A stretch of 64,000 bases of DNA, from NCBI GenBank assembly GCA_024663395.1, contig JANFAH010000070.1:1-64000 (forward strand), written 5' to 3'. Positions 10,227 to 23,444 of this stretch are shown in pieces (position 1 is the first letter of the stretch; every line of letters starts with the position of its first letter). A program made the position numbers and the translations under genes. The stretch comes from Pisolithus tinctorius. Its lineage: Eukaryota > Basidiomycota > Agaricomycetes > Boletales > Pisolithaceae. Below the pieces are notes generated by a model, which saw nothing but the letters and a program-made list of their open reading frames with translations, was not told the origin of the DNA and searched no databases.

Positions 10227-12928
10227 CTATCTCGGTTCGAGGGGAAGGTAGTAACCGGCGGCAAGGCAAAGATTGCGTGGCGTGAAGTGAACATTGATTA
10301 CCGGAGTCCGCTTTGTGGGGAAAGTTGCAAGTAGGTCAGTGCTGTCGTGAGGTGAGAAACCCCGCTTCAGTGAAAGAGATGATTCATACGTTTCATTGCT
10401 CTCCTCCGCCGGCCGGAGTGTTTGTGGTTCATCCACTCCATTTTCGTGAGGTTTCACTTGACTTCCAGCGCCCCTCACGTCCCAACAGCGCACTGTCCAA
10501 TCGGCACCCCCACTGACCAATAACGAGGATTCAGCACTAAATGACAAAGAGTATATGGAAGCAGCATGGCCAGTCATTTTCTTGATGCGGCGACCGGAGC
10601 CAAGATCCCAAAGATTAATTGCAAGATCTTCACCCGCACTCGCGAGGTACCGGCCATCTGGGCTAATTGCTAGGGCGGATAATGTCCCCTGGTGGCCAAT
10701 AAACACCCTGACGCAAGTTCCGCGTTGGACATCCCAAAGGCGGGCGGTCCAATCATCAGAGCCAGTGGCTAGGTATAACGAATTGGGATGAAAGCGCACA
10801 CACTTTTGACGGATTAACAAGGTAATACGTCATCCCATTGACTACACTTACATCTACATCGCTTAAATGCCCAACGTATAATCGCAGGGCAGAGGTACGA
10901 TCTGTCGACCACAGCCTTGCTGTTCGATCTCGACTAGCAGTTGCAAAATATGTACCCATGGGGCTCCACTGCACGTCCCAGACTGGGTTTTGGTGACCGC
11001 GGTAGGCAACCACATTTGTCATAGTATCAAGGGACCAGAGTCGAGTGGTTGCGTCAGCAGATGCAGAGAGCAAGTATTTTGGTGGCGCTGCAGAACCACC
11101 GAGGGGATCGAATGAGAGAGAGTATACGGGACCACTATGTCCGATCAGTTTCCGTGTGTTGCTCCCATCCGGTTCTAGCAATCGTGAAACACCACTAGCT
11201 GAAGAGCAAGGTGGTCAGATTCGTGGGGACACACCATGCTACCATCTTACAGTCTGCTACGTCTGGTGAAGCATCACTACGCAGTCCCCTCAGCTTTTCG
11301 CCCTTCAGACTCCATAATCGAATGTAACTTTCAGAGAATCCCGCCGCCATCAGGCTGATGTCAGGGGAGAAAGTGCAGCATGGTACTCTATTATGGAATG
11401 AACCAAAGAAGAGAAAACCCGATGAGCTACCGACACGTACCCTTCTCCAACATCATGCATGGTGTAGGCGCAGATACTGGGTAAGGCTTTCGACCGTGCG
11501 GACGTGCTTTGGGTAGAGTTCATATCCACCGAGCTCATAGCTGAGGGGTCAAGCCGTATCCGCTTTCTTGCATCACGTACTTTTTCTACCTCTCTCTGCA
11601 CATCAATCGTTTTAAACGAAGGGGGGTGTGGGAGTAAATCAGCCTCGGTGGGTGAAACAATACCAGGCAAGGCCTGTGGACGAGTGAAATGTGCGTCATA
11701 TTGGGCACTGGGATCACGATCTAGCATCGCTTGTTCTCGGAGGATGCGTTCCGCCTCCGCTCGAAGCTCCTCAGAGGTAGGAGCTGGACCGAGCTTCAGT
11801 TCACCTTTGGAAGTGTTAAAAGTGTGTGGATTCGGCACAGCCGATGAACCATTTGGCTGAGCAATTGCAGGAATGAGCGATGACAGGAGCCCAGTGGATT
11901 CCTCCCATGCATTGGGAGATACCGACGTCGCACTCGCGTTTGTGACTGGCGAGGTGCATAAGCATTGCAAGTACAGGGCCAAAACAACTCACCGTCAAAG
12001 CGCAAATGGTTATTTACAACGCGCATGACCGCTGCCCGTCCTCGCTTCCCTTTTTCGCCGGAAAAGCCCTCACCTGCACCAGGTGTTTCTCCACCCACAC
12101 CTTCCGTTAACCAACCTATTAGGAGGCTGAAACCAGACCGGCTCATCCTTATAACGTATTTCTCGTTGCGAAAACGCTGTGCTAGGTCATCATTTTGGAC
12201 GTGCGACGGCAACATCAAGGTTGACAGGTGATGTAAAGTCACATTATGGGTTGGTGCCAAGGATGGGGAAAAAGTTGCATGAAAATGAAGCGCTGAGGAG
12301 ACGTCCAATACAATGCACAAGAAAGAGAGCAGGAAACGGACCTGCCTCCTTAAAGCCTTTTTGAACTAAATCAAGGTAGAAGTGACAGAATATCGGGAAA
12401 AGCATCGGAAGAAACTCAGGCTGGAAAGAAATCAGACCATGCAGAATTCCGGACCCGACGTGATGTCACCTTGTACATGTCCAACGACCCCTCCACCCAT
12501 GATTCGAGTTCTCTGAACCCTTCGTGTTTATCGGTGGGGTCAAGTGAGAGTATTTCTTCGGCGCCAGCAGTACCGAGGCTTGCGATCAGAGTTTGAATAC
12601 TTGAAGGATTTCCCATCGTGCTCAACTCTTGGAGGACGCTTGAGCTGTCCTTCAAGACATTTTCGCCAGGCCGCGATGGCTTCTGTGCAAACACTGCTAA
12701 ACCCTTAATCAAATCGTCGGACGACAGTGTATTCCCGGAGACTTCAGTGCTTCCACTCTCGATTGCTTCGAGCAGCGCAGCTTCTGCACTTTTGTGACCA
12801 CGAGCACGCAGATATTCCAGCACGAGTCGATCAACTGGGTTCGCACTCTGCGCAGCATCTTGAGCGTTTGCGTTTGCGGTGGAGGGAGAAACCCCTGTGG
12901 AAGACGGGGCAGGCGTATTAGACGACAT
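10227..12928 (-). CDS. TAF5: Transcription initiation factor TFIID subunit 5 (LisH, NTD2, WD40)
   Basis: Seven exons, complement(10227..10802, 10852..11198, 11251..11387, 11441..11945, 11993..12292, 12342..12420, 12470..12928), give about 800 residues. A LisH-type motif (DRLVLEYLRARGHKSAEAAL) lies near residue 30. The TAF5 NTD2 helical domain spans exons 2-3 (LPMLFPIFCHFYLDLVQKGF, then ATFSPSLAPTHNVTLHHLST). WD40 repeats start near residue 450, with repeats such as GHSGPVYSLSFDP, GHQNPVWDVQWSP, TGSDDWTARLWDV and SAGEDLAINLWDL. TAF5 is a scaffold of TFIID, and of SAGA in yeasts, in the nucleus. Length and domain order match fungal TAF5. Confidence 0.94.
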
Positions 12929-13303
12929 ATGAGCGCGTTGTACTCGCTATGAAGTTGAGGAGACCACTTGAAACAACATATTACATAAGTGCATCGCGGC
13001 CCCTGTATTGGATTGAAAACAACTACGTCCGTGTAGTCTATCAACGGGTTTTCAATGCTAATTTAACTGGTCATCGAACAGACAGAAACACCGCCATCAA
13101 TGTGTCGGGTTTTCTCACTGCTTGAAGGTGGTTACATAACTTAAGCACTGTGTATGCCCTTTGATCTACGGTTTTCCTTAGTAAGCTGGCGGTCTAGACG
13201 TTGAAGGACATTATCAATACATCAGGCAGCTTAAGCTGCAGCGTATAGAGATACATTTGACGACCGTAATTAACAGTAACATTACACAGATTCAGATTGT
13301 GAA
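12929..13303. other. Intergenic, TAF5 upstream / NoxA downstream
   Basis: 375 bp contain the TAF5 promoter and the NoxA 3' flank. No additional gene is visible. Confidence 0.45.
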
Positions 13304-15371
13304 TCAGAAATGCTCCTAGGTAATGTCGCGTTATCTGCACTTGGCTGTGCTAGGTATAGGTGTGGATGCCTACCTTTGAAAAGGAAAATGCAACACTCTG
13401 AGTGGTGTGTTGCTGGGTAGCCTCCTTGATGGCTGCGGCGAGAGCACTGGGTCCACAGAAGTATGTCTGGATCTGTATTAAAAAGAAACTTTCAATGACA
13501 TTTAGGGCGGACGCACACCGACTCTAGTCCTTAATTGAGCTTCGCGACCAGGAAGATACTGCCCGAATTCGATGGCTTCTTGCATGCGACGATAAATGCG
13601 CTTCCAGTCGGGACGTCCAAACATAGTGCGAGTATGAAGCAAGGTGAGAGGGTCGTACTCCGCACCAGGATCATTAACTACTATGTTCCAGAACATATTC
13701 TCTTTGACCTTTTGTGTCAAGTAGATGTTGATGCGGAGGAAATTTGCTATCAGGAAAATAACGTGGGTAGATAGACACATGACCAATTCAGCAACGTACG
13801 GTCGGACTGAGAGAGTTCGATTTCGTGAAGAAGGGATTGGAACCATCCAAAAGAAGGTGCGTCGCGGCAAACCCAGAAAAATTCCACCTTGCGAAGTGAG
13901 CCTACGCTCCCCCTCTGTTGCCGATACCAAATGTGTCTAAGAATCGAAGCAAACGGCGTGACTCCTTAGAAAAATGTTGATGAGCAGAAAAAAAGCAAAG
14001 ATTCTGGAAACATACCAATTCCCGCACCAATCAGAATGGCCACTTCGTTATCAAATACGTCCTCTGCAGGCGCACCATATGGGCCGTCAATACGGACACG
14101 AGGCGAAGGACGAGTGACAGAGTCTGTGTCTAACTCAACGAAGTCGCGGCGAGTTCCTGTGAACCCGTCCTCTTTCTCAACTCCGTCCATAGCTACCTTT
14201 GTCATTGCAGCAACAACTGGCGGACCACATCCAAGGCGCTCGCCGAGGGCCTGAGTCCAGTCACCTACTTGACGAATATGAACAGATACGTATGGGTCTT
14301 CAGGCGCGGAGGTTATGGTGAACTACCACGACACATCAGTGAACGGCAACAATCGATCTGCATCCCCGAAGTTGACATACAGGGTGCCATTGCCATCTAG
14401 ATAATTCGGGGACTTGGAGGAAAAGCCACTGGCCGGCAGTGTACTTGAAGTCAGGCTTGATTATCCGTAGTTCCATGGCGCCGCTCGGGTGCACGAGCAC
14501 CTTAGATAGTGTTGTTTCTCTCCTGGCACGATACTCGCGATATATTCTTTCGACAAAGTATGCGATTCCAGGCCAAATAATGAACCTCCAGCTCTCATAG
14601 CCAAGGCAGTGCTGAGTCGAGTAAAAAGGAAAAGACTTGATGTAGTCCGGTTGCACAGAATCGCGGACAAAGCACCCAGTTGCGTGTGAGTAAAGCGCAA
14701 GGAAAAAGAAGAATGCCAGATGATGAGTGTACCAGAAGGCTTCGAAGCACTGGTGGCGAATTTTGTGGTGAGCAGTGGTGTACATCAACAGCATGATGAA
14801 CAGCATGAAATGGCCAGTGATACCACCCGCTTGGGTGTAGTGGATATCTAGGGCAGACAGGCGACGAACCTCTGGCAGGACGTCAAGGACACGAATGAAA
14901 ATAGCGACAGCACTCACGCGTTCGCTCGACGTTGAAGAAGTTGACATAGTGTGCGGTAGTATGCACCATTGCCCAGAATGCTAAGGAATAGGCGACCTGG
15001 CGATGAAACCAGATATTTTCATCTATAGGCAATAGCCATCTGAGCTTGGGGCGGACGACGCGGATGACATTGCGCAGCATCGGTATGAGCAGAAGGCCGG
15101 CATCGAAGGCAAGAGTCAACCCTGCACCCCGAGAAACCCAAACTGAGTAGGTTAGTTGGTTAAGCGCAGCCAACCGTTTGTTAGTTTCCTTTGGAGATGA
15201 TGAGAAACGGGAGTGCAAAGGGTGAGGATTCCGACGAACCTGCAGGTACCAGCCCACAGCAAATATAGCCAATTGAGTGCCGTAGAAGAGGACATTGAAA
15301 AAAAGACGCCTGGGAGTGAGGAATTCCCTTCGGAACCATGATTTGATCATGGTTAACACTCCTGGGCTCAT
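13304..15371 (-). CDS. noxA: NADPH oxidase catalytic subunit, NoxA type
   Basis: Eight exons, complement(13304..13315, 13374..13472, 13517..13746, 13800..13964, 14016..14322, 14381..14871, 14918..15188, 15240..15371), encode 568 residues, close to the usual ~550. Six transmembrane segments include heme-ligand regions (FHRQVAY, H106; MVHTTAHYVNFF, H120/H124; YTHHLAFFF; ALYSHATG). FAD binding is shown by WHPFTITSAP near residue 298, NADPH binding by GAGIGVTPF near 400 and YFCGPSALA near 537. The C-terminal EHF is typical and sits alone on a 12-nt exon. It makes superoxide and controls fungal differentiation and hyphal growth. Absence of an N-terminal extension and the NVERTQ region favour NoxA over NoxB. 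A TCTCTTAG acceptor just before the ATG suggests a 5'-leader intron. Confidence 0.92.
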
Positions 15372-15624
15372 CGGAACTAAGAGAGACGAAGAGAGAAGAT
15401 GAGAACTTTGACTGAGACCGGATCTGAGACTGCAGAGTGCCGCCCATGGCTCTACGGCCCGATCCGATTTTCAAAATCGATAGATCATTGCGGTAGAGGC
15501 TGTTGGACTGACCCACGTCAGCAATATTATTCACGGCCGATCAACTCCCATAAAAGGTAAGAAGTTAGGGTGGCTGTGAGGTTTGGGCACGGCCCCATCG
15601 ACGCGTTGCAGCTTCGTCTTGTCG
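15372..15624. promoter_or_regulatory. Divergent promoter region, noxA / NUP155
   Basis: 253 bp separate the opposing start codons at 15371 and 15625. Confidence 0.45.
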
Positions 15625-18600
15625 ATGACCATGCCGCTCGCCCTTCCACCCACCACCTCGGTCTCAACCAAGGCCAAACACGTTACCGTGTTTAGTTCCG
15701 ACCAGGTCGCATCGAAGCCAAGCTCAGTAGTGGACTTATCGAGCCTCCAGGATGCAAGTCGCGTTCTGCACGAGCAACTTGTAAAGGATTCTCAAATTAT
15801 ACCTGACCTCGGCGAATTGCTGTTGGGTACGTTTCTACCTCCGCTCTCCTTCATTTTCTAATCTTTCCACGAAACAGCTGGAGGAGCTTCCTCCGCATCA
15901 TATAGTGTGTTCCCTGACGACTACCGGGTCCCTTTTCAAAAACGGAGACTCGTCGGTATCCCGGAAGCTCTGTTCCAATACTACAACAGTATGACGTTTA
16001 TTTTGCATGCTGCTGCCCGGGTTTAACTTGTACATAGCCACCAATGTCACCTCACACATGGGACTTCTACCCGAAATCGAGCGCGTTTGGATATCCATAG
16101 ACCACAAACTATTTCTCTGGGACTACATTGAGGGGTAGGTCAAGCAGAACTCAGTGATCATCGCTGATTTTCTGGTTATAGGCAAGACATTAGCTCATTC
16201 GTGGACCAGCCAGACGTCATCACCAGCGTAGCCGTCGTCAAACCCAAACCAGGTGTATTCGTCGACGAAATCACCTCAGTGATGGTATTATGCACCCCCG
16301 TATCTATCCTTCTCGTCGGCCTCTCGGCATCGTCTGTTGTAGGACCAAATAACCGACGGCGTAAAGAGATCAAGATGTACGCCACAGACATGTCCATATC
16401 GACTGATGTAGAAATGTCGTCTGTCGCTGGATCCCATGACGGCAGAATATTTATGTGCGGCTCGCAGGATGGCTGCCTGTACGAATTGCACTATCAGCAG
16501 AGCGAGTCGTGGTTCGGGAAGAGAGTGCAGCTCATCAACCACTCAGTGGGAGGGGTGCAAAGTTTATTCCCTCGCTTTACTTCTAAACATGAAGGTATGC
16601 AACAGTTTTGTTCCAAATTGGCTAATTCCAACGGCGGGTCAGACCGTATCTTGTCAGTAGTATTCGACGTGAACCGCAAGTGCCTATATACGCTCACGGC
16701 GAAAAATTCAATCTCTGTTTATCAGCTAGGTGGTGAAAAGACTCTCCACCACATACAAACCATGTCCAATCTTTACAAGGCTGCACAAGACAAAGCTCCT
16801 AGCTCCCCCGCACTTGCCCCATCACACTTCCAAGTCGTTTCTCTGCATGTAGTCAACCCCGACGAGTCCCGGACGGGCGTACAGCTCATTGGTGTGACAA
16901 TGAATGGTGTACGATTGTACTTCTCCCCTGCCACCTACGGATTTTCGCACGTTCCCAGTTCAAACCTTAGAGAGTCCCTCCGTCCCTTGCAGCTCACCCA
17001 CGTTCGCCTCCCGCCCTCGAATCTGTATCATCCTGACGAGCTGTCGCATCCATATCGCCCCACTGCTTCTTCGTACAATCCTGCCCGGGGAGTGCCTCCT
17101 CCACCTCCCTCCCGCCCATTTGTTGTGTCGGGGATCGAAAATTCTTGTTACGTGGATGGCTTGATGATTTCGGCGCAGCCCGGGGATGCTGAGGGAACTG
17201 ACTTTTTACTGTGTACTGCCCCAGACCTGACAAGAATAGGCGCTCTCGGACAGGTACAGACCGCACAACACCAATATCCTGCCGCTCCTCAGCCTTCCGT
17301 ATATGGTGCACCCTATGCTTCAAGTGGGACTCAGCGCCCACCTTTGGTAGAGTATGCAACGTTACTGGCCATCCCTGGTCGGACATGGGCGACGGCTAGT
17401 GTTCCAAGGTCGCCGTCTGCGTCATCTTTGTCTCCCTCTCCTTCTACTATAAACGAACTTGCATCGCAGTTTTCTGAGCCCTCGCGACAGTTTATGATCC
17501 TTACAAACGTCGGGCTGACTTTCCTTGTTAAAAGGCGGTCACTGGACTACCTGAAAGCCGTTGTAGAGGAAGTCCTGTCTGAAGGCGCGGTACAACCGAT
17601 CATTGAGTTCAGAGACAGGTGGGTTCTGTGGTACATTCTGAATGCTCATGAAACTGAGTGACAGCTAAAAGTTTCGGGAGAGATCAGACGTGTGCTATGC
17701 TTCTTGGCCTCGCTTCCGGAAATACCTTCTTGGACACTGGTGACCAAGCTACAGTGGGTACTCTATATACACCCAGTCCTGATGTCGCGAATATCGCCAA
17801 GCAAGCCTTCTATGATTTTGGGGAGCGGCCGATATGGACGGAGAGGGTGACGTACGGTACGAGTGAGTCAACTTGTCACCTCATCTGGGCGTGGGTATGT
17901 GACCGCCTACCTTCAGGCGAAGCTTCGGGAAGTGCTATCTTCAGTGGTCGCAGAGAAGGGTTTGCGATCTACTTCGCTCGTCTAGTCAGGCCCATCTGGA
18001 AGGATAAGATCACTAAATCTAGGTATATGGCCTTCGCCTACATCTGTGAATGACTCTTATCGTTCGCGCAGGTCTCTAGGGTTACATGAACTAAACGTTC
18101 AGGACAACCTGCTGGCAACAATTCAGAAGAATCTGTATGCGCTGAGGGAGTTTTTGGAAAAGAACCCCCATCTTTTCCACTCCACGCCCGGCGATCCTGC
18201 AGCGTCGCGCAGCCCAGCGGGGCATGAGCAAGAAGCATGGAAGGTTCAGTCGTTCTTTCATCCTCGTGGAACGTCCTAACCGTTTTCGCAGGCAGAGCAA
18301 AGTTCGGTAGCTCAATTGCTATCACTCCTAACGAGAACGATCGAGGCGATCTCATTCGTGTTGCTACTGAACGACTATCGATTAGGCGAACTCATAACGA
18401 GGTGAGTTCTGACAACCCGCCTCAAGGGCCTAATTTTGATTACCGTACAAGATGCGACTCCGATACCCAGAAGCTTATCACCTCTATGACTTACGAAGAC
18501 TTGATAACCACCCAGAACGGATTGAATGTATCCCGAGCACTTGTCAACGTAGTTATCGATCAACAAATTGGTCAGCAAATCAGTGTAAGTCTGTTATACC

Positions 18601-20663
18601 GCTTGTAGCAGCAATTGTGACCTGTTTCATAGGTCGATACTATCAGTGAAGTTCTGCAACAGAGGTGTGGTTCCTTCTGCAGCGCGGATGACGTTATGCT
18701 ATACAAGGTATGTAACCCTAATGCAAATATCACTCCGACTTTTCTGATATAGCTTGGTAGGCGAGAGAAAATGTCCGCAAAGCTGTGGAATCTCGCAATC
18801 CCGCTGAGCGCCAGAACTGGCTCGGAGAATCGCTGAGGTGAGAAAATATGTCTTAGTCTGTGTTTGATCTGAAGGACTGGTAGGTTGTTTGCCAAGGGTG
18901 CCCGGGTCTTAGAATTCGACAAAATCCGGGAAGTCTGTACCGAGTATCAGCAGTTGGGTTATGCAAAAGGTGTGTCGCTCGGGTTGAAGTTGTAGGCTGT
19001 CCTAACGCCTTTTAGGTGCCGTTGAATTGCCGTTATATTGCGCATTGGCCCTTGATCCCGACGGTATCGGGCTTGAATACTGGTTAACGGGTTGTCCGCC
19101 AAATGACGATCGTTCGGAACTTGCAAAAAAACGGAGCAATTGTTACCAACTCGTATTGGAGTCCCTTAATGGCTTTGAAGAGAAGGCTTTACAGCACTCC
19201 TCGTCAAACGTCGTTTCCGCCGAAAGTCCTGAAACCGTGAGGGATCATGCGTTTGAACTTGCATTTGCTAGTGAAGACGAAATGTTCCACTCGACGCTTT
19301 ACGACTGGTTGATTGAGAAGGGCCATACCGACGATTTGCTGGCGGTATGTGTAATCATTCCGCTCCGTCCCTCCGGTGCCTCATAGGAAACGCGTACAGA
19401 TGAGGCCCATGTTCCTTGAAGCTCATCTTCGGCGAGAGCCTGCGACTGTTTCAAAATACCAACTGTTATGGCAATTCTATGTTAAAGATGGACAGCCGTT
19501 GCGGGCAGCTGAAGTCCTCGCTGCATTGGCGGAGTCTCAGAAGTACGTTCAAAGTTTACTCCTGTTGGATTTTATTTACTCGACCACTTCAGCTTTGACG
19601 TCACCCTGGATACACGATTGGAGTCCCTGATCCTTGCTGTTGGCAATGCAAAATCACACCCCGTGACTGCGAATGGCAGACACGAGACGGCAATCGCATT
19701 CTTGACTGATCTTGAAGAGAAACTCGATGTAGCTCAAGTGCAACTAGAAATCTACAATTCCCTTCTTCCTCATATCAATGACCCAGGGGAAGATGGCGAG
19801 AAGATACGCCACCTGGGTAAGCACTTATTGACAATGTCACAGGTAAGACTTTCTGGAATTTTGTCGAGCTGTCTAGATTTTCTGGCTGTCGAGCATAGCT
19901 TTACCAATCATATGCGGAACCCTTCGACCTACCTGTTATGAAACTTCTCATACTCCACGTATCAGAGCACCGGGATGACCATCTCGTCTGTTCGATTTGG
20001 GACAGGATATTTGAAGATGGTATGGGTGATCCTATTTGTTTGTGCCAACCTAATGCCTTTCGTCAGCTTTGGAAAAGGACACAGATCCCGAAACGAATGC
20101 GGATCATCTCGTTGCAAACGTCGTACCTCTTGGGAAACGGTTCTATCCGTCGGAATATGCTTTCCCGCTACGTAAGTTCTACGTCACTCTCAGCGCTACA
20201 GCCTCGTTCCAACCTTTCTCGGTACAGGACATATTGCGTCATCGCTCATGAGGTTCTCGTTGAGGTACTCGGCCCAGCTTCCTAAAGGTTGGACTCCCCG
20301 AGTTTTGGTACAATGTGATGTTCCATACTCTGAGGTATGGGAAGTGCTGCATGACATGTATGAATCACATGTGAGTGGCTCCCTGACTCCGCCATCAAGA
20401 CCATAGCTCAATGCCTATGAGACAAGATTCCGCCATTCAACCAGCAAAAGAGTGTCCAGGCTATATCTTCCGACATCGCTGTTCTACTGAGAGACTGGGT
20501 AGAAGAAGCCAAACGACCCCAGTCATCGGTTGTACGCCGAGAACTGCCCGTGGGGCGGATAGACGCAGGGATCGGGCAATACCTTAGCGAGCTGGACTCT
20601 AGTAGTACAGATACCAAGATGGTCTACGAAGGTATTAGACGAGAACTTCGGCGAAACTGGTGA
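15625..20663 (+). CDS. NUP155: Nucleoporin Nup155/Nup170 family
   Basis: A long gene of about 17 or more exons begins at ATG 15625 (MTMPLALPPTT). Early exons are 15625..15826, 15878..15988, 16038..16134, 16182..17618, 17672..17862, 17917..18022 and 18072..18243. The last exons end with RRELRRNW and TGA at 20661-20663. The protein is roughly 1,350 residues. The N-terminal beta-propeller contains LPEIERVWISIDHKLFLWDY and the later SFGRDQTCAMLLGLASGN linker. The alpha-solenoid half has LYDWLIEKGHTDDLL and YAEPFDLPVMKLLIL. It is a core inner-ring scaffold nucleoporin that anchors the pore to the membrane. All joints I tested keep frame, so the gene looks intact. Confidence 0.9.
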
Positions 20664-20770
20664 AGTAGCTGTCAACTAGGTTACAATGATAAGAAAATGT
20701 ACCTAATAGTGGAAGTCCCTGAGCTTAGATCCCACTTCAACCTGACTCGAGTCAGGAATGCGGCAACACT

Positions 20771-21745
20771 TCAATTTACTTCCAGGATGACATTCTCTGC
20801 GTAAAGCAGAAGGCGTTCTGTCATTTTCCTTGTCAAACAATATACCTTGTACAATGCTCTGGAGACATGAGTGAGTAACAAGACACCACAGAATTCATTG
20901 CTGCCTACCTTAAAGCTCCGATCACGATGAATGCCACGATGATAGCAGCTGCCATGTCTCTACTGCTTCCTCTTCTGCTTCTGTTACCTCTCCATCTTGC
21001 AACCCATTGCAAAGGAGCGAGAACGGGCATAGAGAACAACATGTGGATCAAGGACCCTGCTCCTATCATGGGCAGACCCAACACAAATCTGCGAATGAAA
21101 CGTTTGAGTAGACCAGGGGTTTCTGGCGCGCGTAAGATGACCCTCGAATTCAAGGGTACGGGATAGTCCTCAGTGGTCAGAATACCCTGGTCACGTAGTA
21201 TACGAATGGCCGCACGCATCAGGTCCTGACCAACGTCGATTGGGGATATGAAAAAGTAGGTGGACCCGAAGGTTGGCTGTTCCTCAATGTAGCTCAGAAA
21301 GTATGTGGTGATGAACGATGAGCACATAACCAGTATGGTGAATAAAAGGGATGAAAGAATGCCGATCGCCACTGTGTGAAGATGTGAGCAACAAAGGAGA
21401 GCACGATAACCACGGAGTGTCACGCACGCGGATTTGTTGCCAGCCCCACAACCTCGGTGCGGGCGAAGCGGTAGTGGAACCTGCATTGCGGACAACGATA
21501 GAACGCGTTATCCCCTGAGGACTCTGTTCTCCATCTCTGCAGGCACTTGACGTGGACATACTGAAATAGTGATGAGTTTTGGATGAAATAGCATCATATT
21601 GAATACTCACGCTTATGGATCCAGTACAGAGGCAGGGTTTGATGAGTCTACCCAGTGTTGGATCCTCTCCGTCGAAGCATATCCTGCAGGTCTTGTCCTG
21701 CTGGGTTGGCTGGGGTTTGTCATGAGACTGACTGTCGTCTTGCAT
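20771..21745 (-). CDS. RING-CH (MARCH-type) E3 ubiquitin ligase, membrane-embedded
   Basis: Four exons, complement(20771..20858, 20909..21371, 21428..21560, 21611..21745), give 272 residues. A RING-CH finger (C4HC3) is complete: CRIC near residue 17, CLC, HVKC after the first junction, and CPQC. Two or more hydrophobic helices follow (SSLLFTILVMCSSFITTYFL; the C-terminal AAAIIVAFIVIGAL). The tail ends RLLLYAENVILEVN. The size and the motif GLATNP right after the finger fit the MARCH5-like group, which acts at mitochondrial or ER membranes. The start was set at the ATG at 21745; an in-frame ATG also exists at 21811. Confidence 0.85.
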
Positions 21746-22745
21746 GCTATTCAAAGTGTGGGCAGGACGGCAGTCGCCAAACCAAATATGGTCAATGTAG
21801 TGATGTTCCATTATGTAATCTCATGCCGCTCCGACATATGATTGACGTGAGTCGAAAGGGGACTTGGAATGGGACTGTTTTCTGTTTCTGTTGGGCTCCT
21901 GCTCAACGTGCCCACATGTCCGCTGGAAATTCATACCCCGGCTACTCGGAACTTCGCTTGGCCGCAGTTCACGCCTCTGTCTCACCAGGAATCGTTTTAG
22001 ATCGCTCATCCTTATTTCACGCCACCCTGCACTCACCATCGCGTTCACCAGAAACGTGAATGGGGCCAGAGCATCATTTTACGTCTGCTGTACTGCTCAT
22101 TATCTCGGCATTTCAACGGTACTTTTCCTGCCGCACCCCATGTCGGACAATGGCCCGTGCTAAACAAGTAAAACGTGCGGGTAGAGGTCCACTCTGACAC
22201 CGATTCATTCGTGGTCTGCAGCATTGCACACTTGCCCCCTGCTATTGGGACGCCAGCATCGAGTGCCACCTCACCCCTACTGGTTGATCTTGGATGTGCT
22301 TTCGTGCCCTGTACAAATATGCATGGGCACATATCCGCTTTTGGTTTCATTCCCTTTGCTCTGTATCTTGCGTTGAGCTTGACCTTTTGGACGACAAGAG
22401 CGGCAAATTCGGGTTTGATCCGACTGGAAAAGCGGCGTCGCTCCTGGTGAACCCTGCTGCATATTCTTATCACAGACTTTTATGACAGTCGATGGTCCCT
22501 TTCAAAGGTAAGCTCCGCTGGATATCTCAGGCTAGCCTGTGCTGTGAGACTGTTCCTTTTTATTATGCTTATTGATCGGTTGATACAATGTTTTCCGCAT
22601 TGCGGCTAGCAAGCCGTCGTGTAAAACGCGTGCCGCTCTTTGGCGCTTTAACGAAGCGTCTTCACCGTAAGACGGAATAAAATGTAGTTTGGGAGCACCT
22701 AATGCCAAAGTGTTGTGGTACGTGTCTCCATGACGAACTCAGCCT

Positions 22746-22859
22746 GACTGACATGGCACTGAGGTAGAGTCTACTAACGGAGGTTCGTTTTGACAGCGAT
22801 GACTGGCATGATATTGAGAGTAAATCTACAAACTCATGGAGGTTTATTCTGACAACGAT
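22746..22859. repeat. Imperfect tandem duplication, two units of 55 and 59 bp
   Basis: Unit 1 (22746-22800) and unit 2 (22801-22859) start with GACTGACATG versus GACTGGCATG. They end with GGAGGTTCGTTTTGACAGC versus GGAGGTTTATTCTGACAAC, both followed by GAT. Internal gaps account for the 4-bp length difference. Many differences are C/T or G/A transitions. Confidence 0.7.
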
Positions 22860-23428
22860 CACATCATTCCAGACGATCGGGGTACCTACCGCCGCAGATA
22901 AGTATGGTTGTCTTCGGGGTCGAAGCAGTCAATCATATGTGATGGCACATTTTTTTCCATACTTGATCTGCACCCCATTTCACAAAACACTGGTAAGAGC
23001 GGAGTTTCTCCATGCACGACATGAACTTTAGCTGGGATAGACCTTTGGGAATTACGCCAGTTAAGTGCAGTCATTTATTCCCCGCCAAGTCGGCAAAGAA
23101 CCAAGTCTCAGAATACTACCAGTGGTCTTGAGGTGCGAAGACCCCCTGGGCGGAGCGTTACAGGTACTTATTCCCGTTTTTAGATCAAAATGGACCTACT
23201 TTGAAGCTAACGTTGTCGACCAAGTCCGTTTCCCCATCGGCTCTTTGGAATAAACCCGGGAATCCCCGCCCTGGCCAAGCTGAAGTGCTTCGCTAGTGCT
23301 TAATCGACCATGAAAGAGGCCCATCTTTCGATTTAAACGGAAACCTCGTCTGCCCTGACGCTCACGCCTGCTTAGGCCCACAGATCTTTCCCCTAGTGGA
23401 ACTAAATCGTCGTCCAGCGGTGTCTTAC

Positions 23429-23444
23429 ATATATATATATATAT
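23429..23444. repeat. (AT)8 microsatellite
   Basis: A run of eight AT dinucleotides lies about 120 bp upstream of the REX4-like start codon. Confidence 0.85.

Noticed and set aside
13304..15371. NoxB rather than NoxA
   Set aside because: There is no N-terminal extension, and the first helix context and NVERTQ segment read closer to NoxA; a tree would settle it.
22045..22473. 142-codon - strand open frame in the gene-poor island
   Set aside because: It starts with GTG, shows no motif, and no splice partner extends it.
23429..23444. AT tract as an origin or centromere element
   Set aside because: Sixteen bases of alternating AT is ordinary microsatellite sequence; nothing around it supports an origin.
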